Shown piece by piece: positions 7,479-13,778 of a stretch of 39,983 bases of DNA (within the stretch, counting starts at the first letter, position 1; the number at the start of each line of letters is the position of its first letter). The stretch is from Myxosarcina sp. GI1 (lineage in GTDB: Bacteria > Cyanobacteriota > Cyanobacteriia > Cyanobacteriales > Xenococcaceae): NCBI RefSeq assembly GCF_000756305.1, contig NZ_JRFE01000043.1, positions 20,576 through 60,558 of the forward strand, read 5' to 3'. Both the position numbers and the translations under genes were made by a program. The notes under the pieces were generated by a model. It was not told the DNA's origin. It searched no databases and was given only the letters and a program-made list of their open reading frames with translations.

Positions 7479-9744
7479 CTCTCTTTCCTGGCTCTTTATG
7501 AGTACCTACTAAGGTCGGAATATCATCTATCCATATCCAATTCAGTTTGTTGAATTGTTTCATGAGATTTTTGTATTCCTTTTCTGCCTTTCGCTTTTTA
7601 TTTGCGTTGAGCATTTCTACCTTGTGTTTTTTGATTAACTTAAGGTCTTCCTTAGTTTTTTCGTTATGGCAGTGTCTGTGTAGTAGTTGGAGATTATCTT
7701 TTTTGTTTCCAGCTATAATTCTGGATATTATGTGGTCTTTTTCGATTAATTCTCCTTCTTGGAAGTTTAACTTGCACCAATTGCATTTGCCCTTCTGCTT
7801 TTTAAGCAATTGGGATATTGAGTCTTTAAGTTCGGGATGTTTTCCTTTTCTTGTTGCCCAATATGTCGTGTTCCCATCGTAAGGGGATGCGTGTTCTTTG
7901 ACTTTGGTGTGTCGTTTTATGGCTATGGTAGGGTGTTCGATTAGGGTTATTCCTCCTCTTTCCCCAAAGACCCAGTTGTTGTTGCCTACTCTTTTCCAGT
8001 ATTTGTTTACTATCCATTTTTTCCCTTTATTAGGGTGTCTTTTATTCGCCCATCTCTGTAACCTTTTAAACATACGATTGCCAACTTTGGAGTATGTTTT
8101 CTTGCTACAGACTGTTCTGTAGTAGTTACACCATCCCCTGATTATGGGGTTTAGTTTTGAGATTAGTGCTTTTTGAGGTGCTGCATTGTGTTTCCTTATG
8201 ACTTCCGCTATCTGGGCATAGTGCCTTTTGATGCTTTCATCACTTGGTTTTATCAGTGTTTTGAATCCTAGTTTTTTACCATGTGAATTTGTTCCGGATT
8301 TGTATTTCCCTACTGGGTATTGGCGTATATTGAATCCAAGAAAGTTGAATCCTTGTTTTGTGCCATCATGTGTTTTTAGGGTGTGTGCAATCCTGGTTTT
8401 TTCAGGTTTAATTTCTAGGTCATATTCTGCCAACCAATCACTAATTATTTTTTGACTTTGTTTTATTATTTCGAGGTTTTCATGGATTATTAGAAAGTCG
8501 TCTGCGTATCTAATTAGAGCTAGAGATCTTTTATTATCTCTTTTACATCCTTTTAGACTGGCGGCGAATTCTTTTATCCTTTCTTCCATTCCATGTAGGG
8601 CTATATTTGCCAATAGCGGGCTTATTGCTCCGCCTTGGGGGCGGTAATAGAAGGTTCGTGCAACGAAGTGCAGGGTGAAGTCATTGTACTCTTGTCAACC
8701 CCATTTGAAGCCATTTTTAATCGAAATTACTTATCAAAACATTGCCTAGTTTGCTTCCTTTTAGGCAATGTTTTGAAAATTCAAGACGGAGTTACAATGC
8801 TTTGGTATAGATGTTTTGATATATCCCAACCTCCATTTTAGGCAAAGTTTTTTTGCTATGAATGCGTTTTTAAAAACATTTATGTAACTTATGTTTTGGC
8901 GATCACTACGATCAAAACATCAAATCGCTGTATTAATTGTACAGCAAGGGTTTCAGCGACAGGTTGCACTTCGTCGCACGAACCTTCGATCTACGTGTTG
9001 GGGGGTTCCTTCATGGTTTGGATTCCTTTCGTGTTTTACAAAGTCGCAAATATCTGCTTTTAACCAGGCTCTGATTTGCCTTCTTATTTTTGGGAAGGTA
9101 TTGAGCTTTGTTAATAACTTTTGGTGATTGATTTTGTCGAAGCATTTTGCTATATCCGCATCCAATACATATTTTGGTTTTTTGTTTATTGCGTTATAGA
9201 TTGCTCCTATGGCATCATGCGCTCCCCTGCCTGGTCTGAATCCGTAGCTATTTGGCTCGAATTTTGCTTCCCATTCTGGTTCTAGAGTGTTTTTCACTAA
9301 TGTTTGTGTTGCTCTGTCGCGCATCACTGGGATTCCCAAGGGGCGTTTTTCCTTTTTCCCAGGTTTCGGTATCCATACCCTTCTAATGGGTTTGGCTTTA
9401 TCTCCAGGTTTTAGGTTTTCTGCCATGTTTAGACGTTGTCTGGGTGTTAGGGATTTAACTTTGTCCACCCCTGCTGTCTTTTTTCCTTGGTTGTCCTGAG
9501 ACACCTTTCTTATGGATAACAATCGGTTGTAGTAGGATTTAATGAGGGTCTTTTGTAGCCTTCTTCCCTTTTTTTCTTCACCGTTGACGTAAGCTTGGTA
9601 GATTCTCTTTTGCAGCTTAAATACAGCCTTTTGGATTTTCCTCCAATTTAACTGATTCCATTCCACAGTATTATTTTGATGGCGAGCCACATGGGGGTTT
9701 CCTCCGCTTGTGGAATCGCTATGTTGGTAATCTGTCTTAGACAT
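7468..9744 (-). pseudogene. Group II intron reverse transcriptase/maturase, split by a MITE
   Basis: The N-terminal part (to about 8998) has the maturase start NQLNWRKIQ, the RT0-RT4 motifs (GVDKVKSLTPRQR, PLGIPVMRDRATQ, YGFRPGRGAHDAI) and LDADIAKCFDKINH. The C-terminal part (7468-8634) has GGAISPLLANI, the catalytic RYADD, the X/thumb domain and an HNH endonuclease (CNWCKLNF, EKDHIISRI, HRHCHNEKT). Removing the inserted element and one 7-bp target copy restores EGTPQGGAISP in frame and gives about 637 residues from the ATG at 9744 (the frame is open to 9807). All catalytic residues are present, so the break is recent. Splicing now would need a maturase in trans. Confidence 0.9.
8642..8997. 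mobile_element. 356-bp MITE-like element with 7-bp target duplication
   Basis: The element is flanked by TTGGGGG at 8635-8641 and 8998-9004. Near its ends are inverted repeats of 23 bp with one mismatch (left 8651-8673, starting GAAGGTTCGTGC). No transposase fits in 356 bp. The interior carries a 15-bp perfect hairpin (TCAAAACATTGCCTA and its complement, near 8735-8775) and a second hairpin near 8892-8921. The word ATGTTTTG or its complement recurs about six times. Insertion breaks the RT gene at the conserved PQGG motif. Confidence 0.85.
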
Positions 9745-10020
9745 ATTTACTGTTACTAAATCACTACTTTCCAGAAAACAGTGAGGACGTGGGCATATCC
9801 TTGGCATTACCCTTCCTTACTTTTGTTTCAGTAAGGCGATACTCGTTAATTCGAGTTAAGGCATTGGCTTTTTCCTCAATCCTTCGCCCCTAGTGACCTC
9901 ATTATTGAGATGTTGCGTCTTGGTTGACTGCTTACCCGTTTTTATTTTTTGGGTAAGAGTTACTAGGGGATTTCCTCGTTCCAAATAACCTGTTGATATG
10001 AACCTTTAGAGTGTGTCTGT

Positions 10021-10269
10021 TCACCGATTGCGGTTAGTGTTGTTTCTTTCACGCAAGCTTTGAAAGATAACCATTGCAATTTCACCTTTTGGTTGCAGCT
10101 TATCAATTCTGATTTAGCTGCTTATGGGTAACGATGTTTTTGACTTTTACCTATTTACCGACTGCGGTTGATGTTGTACGTACTCATGAGAAGATGAGAC
10201 GTAACCATTTGCAGTTTCACCTTTTTGGTTACAGCCTATCAGTCTTGATTTGGCTGTTTGTAGATAACG
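10021..10269. repeat. Imperfect tandem duplication in intron domain I
   Basis: Unit 1 is 10021-10135 and unit 2 is 10154-10269. They align over most of their length: TTCACCGATTGCGGTT against TTTACCGACTGCGGTT, then ACCATTGCAATTTCACC against ACCATTTGCAGTTTCACC, and TTATCAATTCTGATTTAGCTG against the matching TATCAGTCTTGATTTGGCTG. Unit 1 holds the EBS1 hairpin. Unit 2 has a hairpin at the same place (CTCAT/ATGAG stem) with a different loop. Confidence 0.75.
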
Positions 10270-10656
10270 GTAATTTCGGTACTTCGAGCGTTCGCTCTAC
10301 TCTTGGGTTTCTTGCTAGAGGCTAACCAATTCAGACTATCAGTTAGTACCTCGTCTAACCCCGCTTTACCGATTGATGACCAGTCGCTACAGTAGGGGTT
10401 ATGCTTTCACTCCCAACACCGAGAGGATAGGGCTTGAACTGTTATGCTTTTATTAATATTTAGCTACCCTATTGGGTAGTTCTCACCTATACAGGTTATT
10501 TAGTTATCATGGTTCAGTTTGGATGATTAAATTTTGTTATTTTGTTAACGTAATTTAACGTTTCCATCTTTTTACCACGTAGACACCACGTACTTGTGGT
10601 ACTTTTGTGTCTAACGAGTCACACGCTTGCCATCCATTTAGCAGCAACTTCCAAGG

Positions 10657-10732
10657 GGTGTCCGACGAGACTCGAACTCGCTATTAACTGGTTTCACAAA
10701 CCAGCGTCTCGACCGCTTCGACTTCAGACACC
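10657..10732 (-). tRNA. tRNA-His(GUG)
   Basis: Acceptor GTGTCTG/CGGACAC with an encoded extra G at -1 facing C73, the histidine identity pair. Anticodon arm CTGGT-TTGTGAA-ACCAG gives GUG. T-arm GCGAG-TTCGAGT-CTCGT. No full CCA is encoded. It ends 5 bp before the split tRNA-Ser. Confidence 0.93.
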
Positions 10733-10761
10733 ATATTTACGACCGATTCAAAATCGACCGA

Positions 10762-10835
10762 TACCCCTGACTGGAATCGAACCAGCAACAATCAATTTTT
10801 GAGATTGACACCTCTTCCAATTGGGTTACAGGGGT
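10762..10835 (-). tRNA. tRNA with Leu anticodon CAA on a class I body
   Basis: Acceptor ACCCCTG/CAGGGGT, discriminator A. The anticodon arm TCAAT-CTCAAAA-ATTGA gives CAA, reading the Leu codon UUG. The variable region is only 5 nt, whereas bacterial leucine tRNAs have a long variable arm. All stems are well paired, so decay is unlikely. Confidence 0.8.
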
Positions 10836-10838
10836 TCA

Positions 10839-10912
10839 TCGGGATGGTTGGATTTGAACCAACGACTCCATGTTCCCAAAACATGGCTTCTAGACCTCTG
10901 AATTACATCCCG
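10839..10912 (-). tRNA. tRNA-Pro(UGG)
   Basis: Acceptor CGGGATG/CATCCCG, discriminator A, anticodon arm CATGT-TTTGGGA-ACATG (UGG), T-arm GTTGG-TTCAAAT-CCAAC. Only 3 bp separate it from the next gene. Confidence 0.93.
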
Positions 10913-10916
10913 TTAG

Positions 10917-10990
10917 TACCCTCGGTGGGAGTCGAACCCACAAAATCTGGTTTCTAAGACCAGCACGTATGCCAGTTCCGTCACGAGGGC
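10917..10990 (-). tRNA. tRNA with Leu anticodon UAG on a class I body
   Basis: Acceptor GCCCTCG/CGAGGGT with a G1-U72 pair and discriminator A. Anticodon arm CTGGT-CTTAGAA-ACCAG gives UAG. The D-arm (ACGGAACTGGCATACGT) resembles normal leucine tRNAs, but the variable region is only ATTTT, as if the long arm had been deleted. Confidence 0.82.
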
Positions 10991-11000
10991 AAACATTTGG

Positions 11001-11074
11001 TACTCCTGGTGGGACTCGAACCCACACTAAGCAAGGCTTAAACTTGCTGCCTCTTCCGATTGGGCTACAGGAGC
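11001..11074 (-). tRNA. tRNA with Leu anticodon UAA on a class I body
   Basis: Acceptor GCTCCTG/CAGGAGT (G1-U72), discriminator A, followed by an encoded CCA. Anticodon arm GCAAG-TTTAAGC-CTTGC gives UAA. The variable region is 5 nt (TTAGT). It lacks the group I intron that often interrupts cyanobacterial tRNA-Leu(UAA). Confidence 0.82.
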
Positions 11075-11086
11075 TTGTTTTTTTGG

Positions 11087-11160
11087 CTGGGAAGGAGGGA
11101 ATCGAACCCCCAAACTTCGCATTCAAAGTGCGACGGCTTTGCCTATTTGCCTACTTCCCA
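11087..11160 (-). tRNA. tRNA-Gln(UUG)
   Basis: Acceptor TGGGAAG/CTTCCCA, discriminator G followed by encoded CCA. Anticodon arm TCGCA-CTTTGAA-TGCGA gives UUG. T-arm GGGGG-TTCGATT-CCCTC. Confidence 0.93.
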
Positions 11161-11164
11161 TCAG

Positions 11165-11285
11165 CCCCCCAAGATTGGAATTGAACCAATGACCTTCTGT
11201 TCTTCGCTTGCCTATGGCAAGCCCAGATTCTCCGAATCTGGAAGCTCTCCAGAGCTTGACGCTCTACCAACTGAGCTACTGGGGG
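11165..11285 (-). tRNA. Atypical 121-nt tRNA-like gene, Ser(GGA)-type
   Basis: Acceptor CCCCCAG pairs with TTGGGGG (or CTTGGGG with one mismatch). The D-arm GCTCAGTTGGTAGAGC and T-arm ATTGG-TTCAATT-CCAAT are regular. Between them lie three hairpins instead of two: AAGCTCTGGAGAGCTT, CCAGATTCGGAGAATCTGG and GCTTGCCATAGGCAAGC. GGA can be read as anticodon in the first (6-nt loop CTGGAG) or in the second (7-nt loop TCGGAGA, with C at 33). The third hairpin looks like a class II variable arm. It may be a serine tRNA with an insertion, or a pseudo-tRNA. Confidence 0.6.
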
Positions 11286-11297
11286 ATAATGTTTTGG

Positions 11298-11379
11298 TGG
11301 GTTGGGAGGGACTCGAACCCCCAAGCATATACGCACTTGATTTACAGTCAAGCTCCTTAACCAGTTTGGATACCAACCC
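11298..11379 (-). tRNA. tRNA-Tyr(GUA)
   Basis: Acceptor GGGTTGG/CCAACCC, discriminator A and encoded CCA. Anticodon arm CTTGA-CTGTAAA-TCAAG gives GUA. The long variable region (13 nt) is normal for bacterial tyrosine tRNA. Confidence 0.94.
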
Positions 11380-11437
11380 ATGATGCGATCGCATTATCTG
11401 CTGTAAATTGTTTACAGTAGAACGCAACACACATAGG

Positions 11438-11525
11438 CGGAGAGAGTGGGGGTCGAACCCACAGTAGAGTTTTAAGTTCTACGACTGTTTAGCAAACAGA
11501 TTGCCTTGCCAATAGCGACCTCTCC
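11438..11525 (-). tRNA. tRNA-Ser(GCU)
   Basis: Acceptor GGAGAGG/TCTCTCC, discriminator G. The anticodon loop TTGCTAA gives GCU. The long variable arm (GTAGA/TCTAC) is the class II form expected for serine. T-arm GTGGG-TTCGACC-CCCAC. A 58-bp spacer with a CTGTAAA/TTTACAG hairpin separates it from tRNA-Tyr. Confidence 0.9.
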
Positions 11526-11528
11526 TTA

Positions 11529-11645
11529 CTGCCCTAGTAGGACTCGAACCTACAACCCTTGCGTTAACAAGGACACGGGTGCTGAATTTAGTTCAGCACC
11601 GTGAGATGTCCGCAGCGCACCGCTCTACCATTGAGCTATAGGGCA
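11529..11645 (-). tRNA. Atypical 117-nt tRNA-like gene, possibly Leu(UAA)-type
   Basis: Acceptor TGCCCTA/TAGGGCA, D-arm GCTCAATGGTAGAGC and T-arm GTAGG-TTCGAGT-CCTAC are sound. The middle is abnormal: after the D-arm, about 18 nt (starting GTGCGCTGCGG) do not form a proper anticodon arm. A long hairpin follows, GGTGCTGAACTAAA plus its complement, extended by CACG/CGTG. Then comes a CCTTG/CAAGG arm like a class II variable arm. The long hairpin could present UAA (7-nt loop ACTAAAT, C at 33). Alternatively, a palindrome has been inserted into a tRNA of other identity. Confidence 0.55.
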
Positions 11646-11649
11646 ATAA

Positions 11650-11724
11650 CAGTGCTGACGGGAATTGAACCCGCAAAAATCCTGCTTGAAAGACAGGTGA
11701 CTTTACCAATTTGTCTACAGCACC
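11650..11724 (-). tRNA. tRNA-Glu(UUC)
   Basis: Acceptor GGTGCTG/CAGCACT (G1-U72), discriminator G. Anticodon arm CCTGT-CTTTCAA-GCAGG gives UUC. T-arm GCGGG-TTCAATT-CCCGT. Confidence 0.9.
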
Positions 11725-11728
11725 ATAG

Positions 11729-11799
11729 CGAGGGGACTAGGATTTGAACCTAGAACAAGAGTTTTGGAGACTCTGATGTTGCCGTTACACCATCCCCCC
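11729..11799 (-). tRNA. tRNA-Trp(CCA)
   Basis: Acceptor GGGGGGA/TCCCCTC (one G-U pair), discriminator G as expected for tryptophan. Anticodon arm AGAGT-CTCCAAA-ACTCT gives CCA. The D-stem reads GTGT/ACAT, so the 11-24 pair is U-A. Confidence 0.9.
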
Positions 11800-11802
11800 T
11801 GG

Positions 11803-11875
11803 TAACAGCGATGGGAGTTGAACCCATATCTTCCAGCTTATGAGGCTGGCGCATTGACCGTTATGCTACGCTGCT
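11803..11875 (-). tRNA. tRNA-Met(CAU)
   Basis: Acceptor AGCAGCG/CGCTGTT, discriminator A and encoded CCA. Anticodon arm CCAGC-CTCATAA-GCTGG gives CAU. It is not an initiator (no C1-A72 mismatch). A lysidine-modified tRNA-Ile cannot be excluded. Confidence 0.88.
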
Positions 11876-11878
11876 TTA

Positions 11879-11952
11879 AGCATCGAACGAGACTCGAACT
11901 CGTGATTAGTAGTTTTGCAGACTACCGCCTTAACCAACTTGGCTACCGATGC
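11879..11952 (-). tRNA. tRNA-Cys(GCA), first gene of the array
   Basis: Acceptor GCATCGG/TCGATGC, discriminator U, the cysteine identity base. Anticodon arm GTAGT-CTGCAAA-ACTAC gives GCA. It is the most upstream gene of the minus-strand array. Confidence 0.94.
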
Positions 11953-12543
11953 AAAAAATGTATTGTAATATTCAATTTTCAAGGTTCTAATTTAGATTTT
12001 TAAAGTCAATTAAAACCATAAAAATAGTCATTAATTGTCAAAAAAATCATGTTTTTTGGCAGCAAAAACTTGTGTAATACGTGTATTATTACAGGCAGGA
12101 AAAACAGCGTTTTCTTAGAAGACTATTAGTATTTATTTAAGTTTGTCAGGTAAGAGCTATCTAACCCGTGAGTTTTGCATATATTTAATTTCTGTAACTC
12201 ATTGGCTTACAACGTGCAAAGTTTAGCTTCCCTAACAAGCGTAAAACTGCACCCATCCACTAAAAATTACTTCAGAATGTCACGACTGTTCAAAATAAGT
12301 TCGAGCTATTTACCCTAACTAAGTAGCAACGATTCGATTTTGATAGACTGACTTTCTCTCATAGCGTGGCTATGCAGTAGATTGAGCATTTTATGAAAAA
12401 CCCCCAATACATACAAGAAAAGTAATTGTTGAGTTGATTAAATATATACTGAGCTTGAATTATGACACGATCGCAATATTTCATCGTGACTATGTAATTC
12501 TTACTCTTGCAATAGTCAGATAGCTCTGAAACTATAACTGAAA
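11953..12543. other. Gene-less AT-rich leader region of the tRNA array
   Basis: No credible gene seen. It contains the candidate array promoter, an exact 14-bp palindrome TAATACGTGTATTA at 12075-12088 that could be an operator, and a CATAGC-GTG-GCTATG palindrome at 12360-12374. An open frame at 12359-12592 on the minus strand has no ribosome-binding site and was not accepted. Confidence 0.5.
12015..12041 (-). promoter_or_regulatory. Candidate promoter of the tRNA array
   Basis: On the minus strand a perfect TTGACA (12036-12041) precedes TATGGT (12015-12020) with a short 15-bp spacer. A second possible -10, TACAAT, lies just before tRNA-Cys. Neither is decisive. Confidence 0.3.
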
Positions 12544-12699
12544 CTATATATGCGAAAAATTCTGTATCTGTATATGTTGGGGATAACAACATAAACTAAA
12601 ACTATGCTCTGGGTAAGAGGACTCCATCATATTGAGTTGCCAGGAATATAGATTTGCTGCGCTATTCATAATATTCATTTTTCCACTAGCTGTACTCAT
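12544..12699 (-). CDS. Possible 51-aa small protein with strong initiation signals
   Basis: The ORF starts at 12699 (MSTASGKMNIMNSAANLY) and ends TAG at 12544. A full AGGAGG (12712-12717) stands 12 nt before the ATG. Upstream is a good promoter: TAGACA (12756-12761), 16 bp, and an extended -10 TGCTATACT (12734-12742). The protein has no similarity I recognise and no membrane segment. The signals are better than those of most genes in the window, so either a small protein or the surviving 5' end of a truncated gene is plausible. Confidence 0.4.
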   Translation of the reverse strand: MSTASGKMNIMNSAANLYSWQLNMMESSYPEHSFSLCCYPQHIQIQNFSHI

Positions 12700-12733
12700 G
12701 ATTGGTTTCGACCTCCTTGTTTTAGCTTTTTGT

Positions 12734-12761
12734 AGTATAGCACTGTTTTTTAGTTTGTCTA
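12734..12761 (-). promoter_or_regulatory. Promoter with extended -10
   Basis: Minus-strand TAGACA (five of six to TTGACA), 16-bp spacer, then TGCTATACT. It drives the 51-aa ORF just downstream. Confidence 0.5.
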
Positions 12762-12779
12762 CTGTTTTTTGAAAAAAGT

Positions 12780-13172
12780 TTTTTGCGATTTTAAATTCGT
12801 GTTGTAAGAATAGGATTTAGACAATGTAATTATTATTTGTTTTTGGTGACTTAGAGCCAAATCGAACAATATCCATCATGCCCAAGATCCCCGACTGCGT
12901 TTAAGCTCTAAGTACAAAATTGCGTCATCACTACTCCAAAAAGTCTCTTATTTCTTACGCTTTTGGTTAAGTCTCATGACTATTTACAAACAAGTTGAGA
13001 AGCTTGGTACACAATCTAGGTATAAGTCGTTATTAGATGTCTATTGATGGCATTCGTGGTGTGGTAGCCGTCAGCAATAATTAGTTACAGACTGAATGGC
13101 AATCGTTGACTTTTCAGAAAATTGAATTTGAAATCCTGACTAAATAATGACTTAGTTGACATTTAATAGTTC
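12780..13172. other. Intergenic region, no gene seen
   Basis: AT-rich sequence between the divergent small ORFs. There is a TTGACT near 13107 and further TTGAC(A/T) words up to 13160, which may be part of the promoter of the 47-aa membrane ORF. No RNA gene or repeat array was recognised. Confidence 0.4.
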
Positions 13173-13186
13173 GGAGGATGATAGAA

Positions 13187-13330
13187 ATGACTATTTATCA
13201 AAGAGGCAAACGTTTATTTGAGCGAATTACATCGGATTCAGTCAGTTGTAGGACACTGGCAATTTGGGCTGTGGCAGTAGGATTATTAGTTGTTATGATG
13301 CAGTTCTATTCCAGAAGTCAGCTATTATAG
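13187..13330 (+). CDS. Small single-span membrane protein, 47 aa
   Basis: The ORF has a strong GGAGG at 13173-13177, nine nt before the ATG. It encodes a basic N-terminal part (TIYQRGKRLFERITSD) and then one transmembrane helix (LAIWAVAVGLLVVMMQF), ending SRSQLL. No family recognised. It precedes the Zn-ribbon gene by 37 bp and may share its transcript. The ribosome-binding site and the clean membrane helix support translation. Confidence 0.55.
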   Translation: MTIYQRGKRLFERITSDSVSCRTLAIWAVAVGLLVVMMQFYSRSQLL

Positions 13331-13367
13331 TGCTTTGCTCCTAGCTGCTGCTCTCAGTTGACGCTAT

Positions 13368-13730
13368 ATGAAAATTCCCGACTGCGATCGCTGTCTCCTC
13401 TACGCCCATAATCCTTACTTTGTTTGCGCGGTGCATCCTGATGGTGTAACAAGCGATAAGCCTGACGGCATGGCTTCGCTACGCTGCATGGATTTTAGAC
13501 CAAACCCGAATGCAGAGAAAGCAGAACAATGGAGTCCTGAAGGATATAGCTGGTACAACGACGAACTAATTCCCAATCGTCCCTCTAGCTACACTCAGGC
13601 AGAACAGCTAGAGATACTCGATACTCATCCCGTGTTTACTGGTGTCTGTCCTCAGTGCAGATATAGGTTTAATGAAAGATTAGTTCACTATGATTGTCCT
13701 GAATGTGGCTGGATGGATGATTCTGTTTGA
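13368..13730 (+). CDS. Zinc-ribbon hypothetical protein of cyanobacteria
   Basis: The 120-residue protein has two Cys pairs at the C-terminus (CPQCRYRF...YDCPECGWMDDS), a zinc ribbon, and an N-terminal CDRCLLY...FVCAVHP Cys cluster. The centre EQWSPEGYSWYNDELIPNRPS is a strongly conserved block in this cyanobacterial family as I remember it. Function is unknown. Between residues 29 and 40 (SDKPDGMASLRC) the sequence is encoded by a palindromic repeat that appears to be an in-frame insertion. Confidence 0.8.
   Translation: MKIPDCDRCLLYAHNPYFVCAVHPDGVTSDKPDGMASLRCMDFRPNPNAEKAEQWSPEGYSWYNDELIPNRPSSYTQAEQLEILDTHPVFTGVCPQCRYRFNERLVHYDCPECGWMDDSV
13453..13484. repeat. Small palindromic repeat inside the Zn-ribbon gene
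   Basis: A 32-bp stretch beginning GCGATAAGCC and ending GCTTCGCTACGC. It is similar in type to the repeat in the MazG-like gene and adds about ten residues in frame. Confidence 0.5.
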
Positions 13731-13778
13731 CTTAGCTTTGTCTTTGGGAAAACTAAAGTAAATGTTTTTTCTCAGTCA

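Larger units (their letters stand above)
7404..10624 (-). ncRNA. Group II intron within tRNA-Ser
   Basis: The intron begins GTGTGAC (consensus GTGYG) at 10624 and ends TTTAAC at 7404. Domain V is 7445-7478 with a GTGAAAG-type cap, and domain VI has a bulged A at 7411, seven nt before the 3' splice site. EBS2 (CATCCA, 10520-10525) and EBS1 (GCTTGC, 10054-10059, in an 11-nt loop closed by CTTTC/GAAAG) pair without mismatch to the adjacent exon motifs TGGATG and GCAAGC. The exon pairing fixes both the intron boundary and its target. The total of 3221 bp includes a 356-bp inserted element and a tandem duplication of about 115 bp in domain I. Domain IV encodes the reverse transcriptase. Confidence 0.88.
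7344..10652 (-). tRNA. tRNA-Ser(UGA) split by a group II intron
   Basis: The 5' exon is 10625-10652 and the 3' exon 7344-7403; joined they give 88 nt. The acceptor GGAAGTT pairs perfectly with AACTTCC and the discriminator is G, as in serine tRNAs. The anticodon stem GCGGT/ATCGT (two wobble pairs) closes the loop CTTGAAA, with anticodon UGA. A class II variable arm (ACGGC, 7-nt loop, GTCGT) and a TTCGATT T-loop follow. Oddities are G at position 8 instead of U, a 3-bp D-stem and one A-C mismatch in the T-stem. The intron sits in the 5' strand of the anticodon stem, between positions 28 and 29. No CCA is encoded. It is the last gene of the array. Confidence 0.8.

Noticed and set aside
8635-8841. 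68-aa plus-strand ORF in the MITE
   Set aside because: It begins in the flanking RT gene, has no family resemblance and is explained by the inserted element.
11001-11074. Group I intron expected in tRNA-Leu(UAA)
   Set aside because: The tRNA is contiguous over 74 nt; there is no intron in it.
10596-11430. Overlapping open frames on both strands in the tRNA array
   Set aside because: They arise from translating tRNA genes; each lies within well-folded tRNAs and has no ribosome-binding site.
12359-12592. 77-aa minus-strand ORF
   Set aside because: It overlaps the better supported 51-aa ORF, has no initiation signal and no recognisable domain.
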